Assembly: GCA_035704905.1 (NCBI GenBank)
Contig: DASSWN010000078.1
Location: 1-48,675, forward strand
DNA from: DASSWG01 sp035704905
GTDB lineage: Bacteria > Bacteroidota > Bacteroidia > Flavobacteriales > Flavobacteriaceae
Direction: 5' to 3'
DNA: 48,675 nucleotides
Numbering within the stretch: position 1 is the stretch's first letter; each line of letters starts with the position of its first letter. Below, piece by piece: positions 42,857-48,675 of the stretch. The translations under genes and the position numbers were made by a program. Under the pieces are notes generated by a model that was not told the origin of the DNA, ran no database searches, and saw only the letters and a program-made list of their open reading frames with translations.

Positions 42857-43193
42857 TTAGTCCTTTTTCGGTACAGCTGTCTTTTCCATTTTTTCTATCA
42901 TATCCACATAATATTGATCTATTTTGGAAAATACCAGCTTATCAGTGGAATAATAAAGTCTTGCTTCCATTAAAAACCCCTCGAATCAACCCCGATTTTT
43001 TCAGTTCCTGTAAATGCTGGACAACAGTTGGTTGCGACAAGGGCAATTCATTGACGATGTCTTTGGAAACCGCTTGGCCCATTTTTGCCAAATAATCCAA
43101 AATCGCAACACGGGCAAGATGGCCCAAAGCTTTCATTACAATGGCAATTTGATTTTGCCTTTGGGCAAAAACAAATGTTTTGGACGCTCCCAT
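42857..43193 (-). pseudogene. ArsR/SmtB-type winged-helix repressor, single-base frameshift near the C-terminus
   Basis: From the ATG at 43193 an intact 83-residue frame gives MGASKTFVFAQRQNQIAIVMKALGHLARVAIL and the winged helix SKDIVNELPLSQPTVVQHLQELKKSGLIRGVFNGSKTL, then stops at 42942. In the +1 frame the sequence goes on with DKLVFSKIDQYYVDMIEKMEKTAVPKKD and ends at 42857, the kind of dimerising C-terminal helix ArsR proteins have. One extra base in the TTATTATTCC stretch (42947-42957) explains it. The DNA-binding helix is intact. No cysteine-based metal site is seen. It is either a recent mutation, an assembly error or a functional short form. The gene is divergent from the symporter. 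Confidence 0.7.
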
Positions 43194-43219
43194 AAGTAGA
43201 TGAATTTGTGCAATATACG

Positions 43220-43261
43220 GAACTAATTCGAGTAATATTGCAATATTACTTGAACTAATTC
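43220..43261. promoter_or_regulatory. operator region of the divergent arsR-like / symporter promoters
   Basis: The core AGTAATATTGCAATATTACT (43231-43250) is a perfect 20-bp palindrome. It is bracketed by two direct copies of GAACTAATTC (43220-43229 and 43252-43261), 32 bp apart. It is 38 bp from the arsR-like ATG and about 90 bp from the symporter ATG, a position suited to control both. Confidence 0.78.
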
Positions 43262-43316
43262 CGCCCAAAATAGTTTCAAAATGGGCAGCTCACAAAACAG
43301 AATTCCCAACATTTCG

Positions 43317-43324
43317 TACATTCG
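43317..43324 (+). promoter_or_regulatory. possible -7 box (TACATTCG) for the symporter
   Basis: TACATTCG fits the TAnnTTCG variant, 15 nt before the ATG at 43340. No -33 TTG. Confidence 0.4.
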
Positions 43325-43339
43325 CCCCCAAAACCATTA

Positions 43340-44803
43340 ATGGATCCCTACCAAATTTTATTGCTCATTGCCGGATATTTTGGCCTGTTGGTGCTTGTGT
43401 CTTTTTTCACCAACCGGGGAGGCAGCAACGCCGATTTTTTTAAAGCGAGCAAACAATCGCCGTGGTATTTGGTAGCTTTCGGAATGATTGGTGCAAGTCT
43501 TAGTGGTGTTACTTTTATTTCCGTTCCGGGTTGGGTTGAAGTTTCCCAATTCAGCTATATGCAAGTTGTTTTTGGTTATATCGTGGGGTATTTGGTGATC
43601 GGAACAGTATTGTTGCCACTTTATTATCGACTCAATTTAACCTCGATTTACACCTATTTGGGCGAACGTTTTGGAAATTATTCCTACAAAACAGGCGCAT
43701 CCTTTTTTCTGATCTCACGGATTGTCGGTTGTGCCTTTCGGCTTTATTTGGTGGCAATTGTGCTGCAATATATTATTTTCGATTCCATTGGTGTTCCGTT
43801 TTGGGCCACGGTTTCCGCCACAATTTTACTGATTTGGATCTATACTTTCAAAAGCGGGATCAAAACTATTGTTTGGACAGACACTTTCCAAACCTTATTT
43901 ATGCTACTTGCGTTAGGCGTGGCCATCTTTTATGTTTCTGAGGATTTGGGTCTTGATTTTGCAAATATTGTGGATTATGTTTCGGAGAGTGAATTTTCCA
44001 AAATGTTCTTTTTCGAGAATTACAAATCAAACGATTATTTCTGGAAACAGTTTATAAGCGGTGCGTTCATCGCCATTGTCATGACCGGCTTGGATCAGGA
44101 TATGATGCAGAAAAACCTCACTTGTCGAAATCTGAAAGAAGCGCAGAAAAACATGTTTTGGTTCACAATCGTGCTGGCCATCGTTACCTTCATATTTTTA
44201 CTCTTGGGATTGTTGCTTACGGAATATGCATTGCAACACGGAATCACCGCCAACGGCGATCAACTTTTTCCTGAAATCGCGACCAGTGGCGAATTGGGCT
44301 TTGGCATCGCGATCTTCTTTATTCTCGGCTTGGTGGCAGCTGCATATTCCAGTGCCGACAGTGCATTGACGGCACTAACAACCTCGTTTAGTATCGATAT
44401 TTTGGAAATCGAAAAAAAGCATTCCGAAGCAAAACAAGTGAAAATCAGAAAACAAGTTCATATAATAATTTCCCTTGTTCTCATTGCCACCATACTGACT
44501 TTTAAATATATAATCGCCGATGCAAGCGTGATTGCCAAACTTTTTGTTTTTGCCGGCTACACGTACGGCCCTTTATTGGGGTTGTACTCGTTCGGCCTTT
44601 TCAGCAAATGGAAAGTAAAGGACAAATTGGTACCGGCTGTGGCTATCCTCTCGCCTATTCTTTCTTATATCATTAGCATGTACAGTTTGGAAAAGTTTAA
44701 CTTTGAATGGGGGTTTTTCATTTTAATCCTAAATGGTGCACTGACTTATTTAGGATTGTTACTGATAAAAAAGACAGAGGTTTCCGCTGAAGTCGCGGAT
44801 TAA
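43340..44803 (+). CDS. sodium:solute symporter (SSS) family protein
   Basis: A 487-residue transporter with about 13 membrane helices, LeuT fold. Family segments: FKASKQSPWYLVAFGMIGASLSGVTFISVPG in helix 1-2, the GLDQDMMQKNLTCRNLKEAQKNM loop, and FILGLVAAAYSSADSALTALTTSFSIDI, which carries the Na2-site serines. The solute is unknown; flavobacterial members next to recR are annotated only as sodium:solute symporters. The gene is divergent from an ArsR-type repressor with a palindrome between them. The last 45 nt overlap, in antisense, the tail of the broken DUF2188 gene. Confidence 0.93.
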   Translation: MDPYQILLLIAGYFGLLVLVSFFTNRGGSNADFFKASKQSPWYLVAFGMIGASLSGVTFISVPGWVEVSQFSYMQVVFGYIVGYLVIGTVLLPLYYRLNLTSIYTYLGERFGNYSYKTGASFFLISRIVGCAFRLYLVAIVLQYIIFDSIGVPFWATVSATILLIWIYTFKSGIKTIVWTDTFQTLFMLLALGVAIFYVSEDLGLDFANIVDYVSESEFSKMFFFENYKSNDYFWKQFISGAFIAIVMTGLDQDMMQKNLTCRNLKEAQKNMFWFTIVLAIVTFIFLLLGLLLTEYALQHGITANGDQLFPEIATSGELGFGIAIFFILGLVAAAYSSADSALTALTTSFSIDILEIEKKHSEAKQVKIRKQVHIIISLVLIATILTFKYIIADASVIAKLFVFAGYTYGPLLGLYSFGLFSKWKVKDKLVPAVAILSPILSYIISMYSLEKFNFEWGFFILILNGALTYLGLLLIKKTEVSAEVAD

Positions 44804-45011
44804 GAATTTTTGAATCGTGTAACTGTCTTTGTCTCTAATTTTTCCGTTTCTACCGTGAATCACCACTTCTGATTTTTGGTTATTCACAATTTCCCTTGCT
44901 CTTTCAACTGCTTCTTTTCGGGTCCTATGGTTTGAAGGCAGCCTTTGAGTTATTAGCTCCTTTCACACTCCATCCATCTTTGTTTTTTACTACATGCTGA
45001 TCTTTTCCCAT
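44759..45011 (-). pseudogene. DUF2188 family gene, frameshifted
   Basis: From the ATG at 45011 the frame reads MGKDQHVVKNKDGWSVKGAN-NSKAAFKP and stops at 44925. In the next frame it continues NHRTRKEAVERAREIVNNQ and KSEVVIHGRNGKIRDKDSY, the rest of a DUF2188 protein. Removing one A from the AAA run at 44931-44933 (TTT on the plus strand) joins the two parts perfectly as NSKAAFNHRTRKEA. After KDSY the usual short C-terminus is missing; the frame runs on to 44759 inside the symporter gene. DUF2188 proteins are small, of unknown function. Mutation or assembly error both possible. Confidence 0.8.
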
Positions 45012-45417
45012 TTTTATTTTTTGTTTTAAAGTTTAAAGTTTAAAATTTTTAACATTAATTTAATCTAGCCAACAGCCAAAAGTTCCCAGCGGTGCCATTA
45101 GCGATTAGCAATTAGCTAAAAGCTAAGCCGTAAGCCCTAAGCTAAAAGTCGTTCACTGATCACTCGATCACCGAATTACCCAATCACTTCATTACTCAAA
45201 CTAGGAGCCAAAAGCCAAGAGCCATTAGCGAGATCGAAATCATCAAATCACTCGATAAACTCAATAACTTAATTGCTCGATTCTCATCGATGAACCGATT
45301 AAGCATTTAACCCTTGGTCATTAGGTAATTCAAAAGCCATTAGCTATTAGCGAAAAGCGAAATCACTGATCAGTCACAAGATAGCTCGCTTGCCTTCGGA
45401 CTGATATTGGTGGAAAA
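45012..45417. repeat. heptad-word repeat island 1 (406 nt, no gene)
   Basis: After an AAAGTTTAAAGTTTAAA stretch the spacer holds 7-nt words such as GCCAACA, GCCATTA, GCGATTA, GCTAAAA and GCCGTAA in runs (45068-45154), then GTCG and a run of ATCAC/CGATCA words, then ACTCAAT words; shorter word runs recur at 45207-45230 and 45336-45363. No open frame, tRNA or hairpin gene seen. Confidence 0.85.
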
Positions 45418-46134
45418 TCAGTCGAAAAGCAGATTATGCGGAAAACTTCCTTTTAAATAGACATAGTGGTCATCGCCTGTAAGAATAACGATGGTTTTGT
45501 TTTTATTGCTTTTAATAATATCGCGAATATTGTTCAACAATTCGCTGTTGCGCTTCTCGTAAAAATCTAAAAGTGCTTCATATTTACTATTCTCATATTG
45601 TGTGGCCAAGCATTCGTAATACTGTCTGGTAAGAATAGAGTCACGGCTATTTACTATCTCCCGTAACGAACTGTTTTTGAGAATTTCCAAACGTTCTTTC
45701 ACATAACCGCTGCATGTGGCACGTTTGCTGGAATAGATACTGTCTGCAGCGAGTGCCATCTCCAGTTTTTTTACCTCGGCCATTTCCTGCCAGTAATTGT
45801 CGGGGATGGGTTTTTCTTCAATATCCTCGCCCAGCCAGTCAAATCCGGCGATTTGCGCTTCTGGAAACCAATACTTCATCATTCGCATTTCATAGGGATA
45901 ATTTTTGCTCAGATAAGTCGAATCGCGATTAATATCTTCCGGCCTGATTTCTACGGCAATAATATCCGGATCAAGTCGACCGATGATCTTGTTCAAGGAA
46001 TCGTAAGTATATTTTTCATTTACCTTGTGCAATCCGTGAAGGGAAGGAATAAAGTAAACACTGTTTTTTTGCGATTTACATCCCGACAAAAACAATAGTA
46101 CCAGCGTGCAGACCAGAAGAGTATTCTTTTTCAC
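45418..46134 (-). CDS. TraB/GumN-like lipoprotein (possible metal-dependent protease fold)
   Basis: A 238-residue lipoprotein, lipobox cysteine near residue 19 (LFLSGCKSQ). The mature part begins VYFIPSLHGLHKVNEKYTYDSLNKII, then LDPDIIAVEIRPEDI, and ends with KTIVILTGDDHYVYLKG. The early histidine, the VE(I)RPE and the late GDDH fit the EreA/ChaN/TraB superfamily, whose members include Tiki-type peptidases and haem-binding proteins. The exact subfamily is not certain. It stands alone between repeat islands 1 and 2. Confidence 0.66.
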   Translation of the reverse strand: MKKNTLLVCTLVLLFLSGCKSQKNSVYFIPSLHGLHKVNEKYTYDSLNKIIGRLDPDIIAVEIRPEDINRDSTYLSKNYPYEMRMMKYWFPEAQIAGFDWLGEDIEEKPIPDNYWQEMAEVKKLEMALAADSIYSSKRATCSGYVKERLEILKNSSLREIVNSRDSILTRQYYECLATQYENSKYEALLDFYEKRNSELLNNIRDIIKSNKNKTIVILTGDDHYVYLKGSFPHNLLFD

Positions 46135-46410
46135 TATTCAATAAGCTATTAAAATTCGTTAAAAAATGTAAAATCGGGTGCATGACGGAGGCCGGGTTCA
46201 AAGTTAAAACAATTACCGATTGGAATTAATTATGAATTAGGATTTTTCTCGCTAGGCCATTGTTGACGATTAGCCATTAATTTGGCCATAGGCCATAGGC
46301 TGTAGGCTGTAAGCTAGAAGCTGAGAGTCGTCCACCCGATCACATCGCCCAATCGGGCAGCATTAGCGAACAGCGAATTACCCCAGTAACTCAATAACTC
46401 AGTAACTTCA
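46135..46410. repeat. heptad-word repeat island 2
   Basis: GCCATAG, GCCATAG, GCTGTAG, GCTGTAA, GCTAGAA and GCTGAGA follow each other in phase from 46285 to 46326, then GTCGTCC, CGATCACATCG, and AACTCAATAACTC-type words at 46386-46410. Same order as in islands 1 and 3. No gene seen. Confidence 0.82.
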
Positions 46411-47433
46411 TTACTTCCTCGGTGGGAAAAGGATCGGCAATCGATATTCCTTTTTGTTTTCGGATTTTCCGGAAGGGTTTGCACGTTCAAAGATCAAATA
46501 GCCGCGTTCATCGTTAGGGAAATCAAACTTCAATGTTCCTGTAAAGGGGACAAAATCTTCCGTCATCCAAATATCTTGGGCTTTCATACGGCTTTCGGCC
46601 AGTACTTTTCCATCTTTGTCTTCTAACCGCAATCCGGCAACGCCCTCGAAAAACCAATATCCGCGAGCCTTGCCTTTTACTTTTAGGGGCGAAGTGACTT
46701 CTATGTTGGGTAGCGGTTTTTCCACCTTTATAAGGTCTGAAATGGGTGTTTTCACTTCTTCCTTTGAAATAAATTGAATGCTTTGCAAGATAGTTGTTAA
46801 CTCATTTTTTGAGGAGGGGTTCACCGTGCCATAAAGTGCGATCCGATCGGTTCCGCCCATAACAGTGCATTTTTCCATCGGTTTTTCGGTATTGTTTTCA
46901 GTAAAGCATTTACTTTCAAAATCGCTTACGGCAAAATGCACAAAAATATTTCCATACTGACTCCAGTTCTTCGCTGGGGAAGCAGGCGTTAAAAGATAGG
47001 CCCAAGCTTGCCCGTTTTCCAGAAGGAAGACAGTGGATTTTTCTTCATCCACTGCAAATTCGGTGGAAAGGTTGGCGGTCCATTCCGATATTCGCTGTTT
47101 TTTTCCCCTGGGCATTTCAGTGCCAAATCCTTTTGGAAATACGGCAATATAACTGAGGTCGGGTTTTTCGTGATAAGCAAAAGGCGGATTTCCCTCGTTG
47201 TCTTTATCATAAAAATTAATAACCGGCACTTCCCCCGGGAGTTCGCTCTCCAAAATAGCATATTTCGGCGGAACGGATGTTTCCATCTGCCAGCGTGCGC
47301 TTTGATAATTTTTGTTTTCCACAGTTTCCTTATTCGGGTCGCGTGCGCCTGTGGATTCATTAACTTTCTTTTTTTTCGTATCGGTGCATCCAAAAACAAT
47401 TAGCATTAGGCTGAAAATGACAAATTTTCTCAT
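46411..47433 (-). CDS. lipoprotein with C-terminal Gmad2 immunoglobulin-like domain
   Basis: A 340-residue lipoprotein; I start at the ATG at 47433 (MRKFVIFSLMLIVFGC, cysteine 16), as the open frame above it runs into the repeat island. A lysine-rich linker follows (TDTKKKKVNES). The middle part is not recognised. The last ~100 residues fit the Gmad2 domain: IEVTSPLKVKGKARGYWFFEG, LRLEDKDGKVLAES, DIWMTEDFVPFTGTLKF and ANPSGKSENKKEYRLPILF. Gmad2 domains are known from spore-germination and secreted proteins and are thought to bind ligands or surfaces. It stands alone between islands 2 and 3. Confidence 0.74.
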   Translation of the reverse strand: MRKFVIFSLMLIVFGCTDTKKKKVNESTGARDPNKETVENKNYQSARWQMETSVPPKYAILESELPGEVPVINFYDKDNEGNPPFAYHEKPDLSYIAVFPKGFGTEMPRGKKQRISEWTANLSTEFAVDEEKSTVFLLENGQAWAYLLTPASPAKNWSQYGNIFVHFAVSDFESKCFTENNTEKPMEKCTVMGGTDRIALYGTVNPSSKNELTTILQSIQFISKEEVKTPISDLIKVEKPLPNIEVTSPLKVKGKARGYWFFEGVAGLRLEDKDGKVLAESRMKAQDIWMTEDFVPFTGTLKFDFPNDERGYLIFERANPSGKSENKKEYRLPILFPPRK

Positions 47434-47758
47434 ACTTTTTTCTTTCAAGCTAACAAAAAAATGACGGAATTGTTTGAATGTTTTCTTAAAGTAGCGATTA
47501 GCCATTAGCGATTAGCGATTAGCCATTAGCCATTAGCGAAAAGCCAACAGCCATAAGCCAGCAGCCATAAGCCAGCAGCCAACAGCCATTAGCGATTAGC
47601 GATTAGCGATTAGCGAAAAGCTATAGGCCGTAAGCTCTAAGCTATAGGCTGGGAGTCGATCACCGATCACTCGATCATTAAATCACTCAATACCCTTATA
47701 ACACTCAATAACTTTTAACAATTTGTTATATATTTGAAAAACCAATCATTGCTCATCC
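47434..47758. repeat. heptad-word repeat island 3 (325 nt, no gene)
   Basis: Twenty-two 7-nt units follow each other without a phase break from 47494 to 47647 (GCGATTA, GCCATTA, GCGAAAA, GCCAACA, GCCATAA, GCCAGCA, GCTATAG, GCCGTAA, GCTCTAA). Then GCTGGGA-GTCG, a CGATCAC run and ACTCAAT words up to 47713. The end of the island holds the hsdR promoter region. No open frame of note. Confidence 0.9.
47729..47736 (+). promoter_or_regulatory. -7 box (TATATTTG) for hsdR
   Basis: TATATTTG matches TAnnTTTG, 22 nt before the ATG. The expected -33 zone falls at the end of the repeat island and shows no TTG. Confidence 0.5.
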
Positions 47759-48675
47759 ATGCCACCGAATCAAAATCCTGAACAAATAGCACGCGATAAA
47801 ATCGATGCAATGCTCCTTAAATCAGGATGGGTGATACAATCCAAGAATAAAATCAACTTGGCTGCAAACAACGGTGTGGCGATCAAAGAATACCAAACGG
47901 ATGCGGGACCTGCCGATTATGTACTGTTTGTGAATAGAAATCCGGTTGGCATTATTGAGGCAAAAAAAGAGGAAGAAGGTCATCGGCTTACGGTTGTAGA
48001 GGAACAGTCTGGCGATTATGCCAAAGCCAAATTGAAATACCTTAACAACGATCCATTGCCGTTTGTATATGAAAGTACGGGAACCATTACCCGCTTTACG
48101 GATTATCGGGACCCAAAACCACGGGGCAGAAATGTCTTTAGCTTTCATAAACCCGAAACGATGGCTACTTGGCTTGCAAAAGCAAAAAGCTTGCGTGCAA
48201 GATTAAAAGATTTTCCAACGTTAAATGAAGAGGGACTGCGACCCGCACAAATAAAAGCGGTAAAAAATTTAGAGACTTCCTTTAAAAATAACCGACCTAA
48301 AGCCTTAATTCAAATGGCGACCGGGGCCGGAAAAACATTTACGGCTGCCACCTTTGTATATCGGTTATTGAAATTTGCTGATGCCAAACGTATTTTGTTT
48401 TTAGTGGACACCAAAAATTTGGGCGAACAGGCAGAGCAAGAATTTAGGAAATTTCAGCCAAACGACGACAACCGAAAGTTTACGGAACTCTACAATGTCC
48501 AGCGTCTTAATTCCAGTTATATTGCTTCCGATAGCCAAGTATGCATTTCCACCATACAGCGTTTGTATTCTATCTTAAAGGGCGAGGAACTCGAGGAAAG
48601 TGCCGAAATGGAAAACCCGAATGAGTCCTCTTGGATGCAGGATCAGCTCAACAAGAAAGAGCCCGTTGCCGTTGC
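47759..48675 (+). CDS. hsdR: type I restriction enzyme R subunit (HsdR, EcoEI-like), 3'-truncated by window edge
   Basis: An open frame from the ATG at 47759 to the window end (305 codons and more). Near the N-terminus is a PD-(D/E)xK nuclease: D53 (TDAGPADYVLF), then E67-A-K69 (GIIEAKKE). Then GLRPAQIKAVKNLE (Q-motif-like) and the helicase P-loop MATGAGKTFTAATF with K192, followed by RILFLVDTKNLGEQAEQEF and the motif Ic-like CISTIQRLYS. It is the translocase/endonuclease subunit; the specificity and methylase subunits should follow downstream outside the window. It starts directly behind repeat island 3. Confidence 0.92.
   Translation, partial: MPPNQNPEQIARDKIDAMLLKSGWVIQSKNKINLAANNGVAIKEYQTDAGPADYVLFVNRNPVGIIEAKKEEEGHRLTVVEEQSGDYAKAKLKYLNNDPLPFVYESTGTITRFTDYRDPKPRGRNVFSFHKPETMATWLAKAKSLRARLKDFPTLNEEGLRPAQIKAVKNLETSFKNNRPKALIQMATGAGKTFTAATFVYRLLKFADAKRILFLVDTKNLGEQAEQEFRKFQPNDDNRKFTELYNVQRLNSSYIASDSQVCISTIQRLYSILKGEELEESAEMENPNESSWMQDQLNKKEPVAV

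Noticed and set aside
45068..45400. Small RNA or tRNA gene cluster in the repeat island
   Set aside because: No cloverleaf, no T-loop sequence and no terminator; the words are simple and directional.
47494..47647. CRISPR array
   Set aside because: Units are 7 nt with no spacers of fixed length and no cas genes are near.
47822..48148. Minus-strand frame of 108 codons at the window end
   Set aside because: It is antisense to hsdR, whose plus-strand frame carries a nuclease and a helicase motif.

Overview
The window reads as chromosomal DNA of a flavobacterium (Bacteroidota, probably Flavobacteriaceae). Evidence: AT-rich genes; promoters of the Bacteroidota type (TTG near -33 and TAnnTTTG near -7, with a frequent TAnnTTCG variant) instead of E. 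coli type; a type IX secretion sorting domain; SusD/TonB-free but typical flavobacterial lipoproteins; a DUF3078 protein; a Bacteroidota-only DUF4295 mini-gene behind rpmB-rpmG; and a methylmalonyl-CoA mutase pair behind ftsB. I found no rRNA, tRNA, CRISPR array, transposase or phage gene.

Layout. 1-10.7 kb is core housekeeping: a DUF3078 tail, a two-gene ABC-like unit, prfA, pyrF, an E2 acyltransferase, an exonuclease, an FAH-family hydrolase / Hpt / cinA unit, then rpmB-rpmG-DUF4295 and ftsY. 10.7-20.5 kb holds dodecin, an M3 peptidase lipoprotein, an SdpI-family protein, an aldehyde dehydrogenase and an ACMSD-like amidohydrolase (late kynurenine pathway), an O-methyltransferase, tatA and an M1 peptidase. 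20.6-28.2 kb has a cold-shock protein, a uracil-DNA-glycosylase-fold protein, an OmpA lipoprotein, a glycosyltransferase, ftsB and mutA-mutB. 28.4-37.6 kb has a 2,4-dienoyl-CoA reductase, modABC, an azurin lipoprotein, ruvC, two small envelope proteins, lpdA, an FMN reductase and pabB. 37.7-44.8 kb has a large T9SS cargo protein, pssA, recR with a glycosyltransferase, a frameshifted ArsR-type repressor flanked by two near-identical perfect palindromes, and a divergent sodium:solute symporter.

From about 44.8 kb the character changes. A frameshifted DUF2188 gene is followed by three intergenic islands of a peculiar word-like repeat built of 7-base units. The islands alternate with two lipoprotein genes and end at the start of a type I restriction R subunit that runs off the window. 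The islands share the same order of modules in the same orientation and are the most unusual structure here.

Functional threads: acyl-CoA and branched-chain carbon metabolism (E2, lpdA, mutAB, dienoyl-CoA reductase), tryptophan/kynurenine breakdown, molybdate uptake, protein export and turnover at the envelope (ftsY, tatA, M1 and M3 peptidases, T9SS cargo), and DNA repair/restriction (ruvC, recR, UDG-like, exonuclease, hsdR). All family names come from reading motifs by eye; no database search was run.
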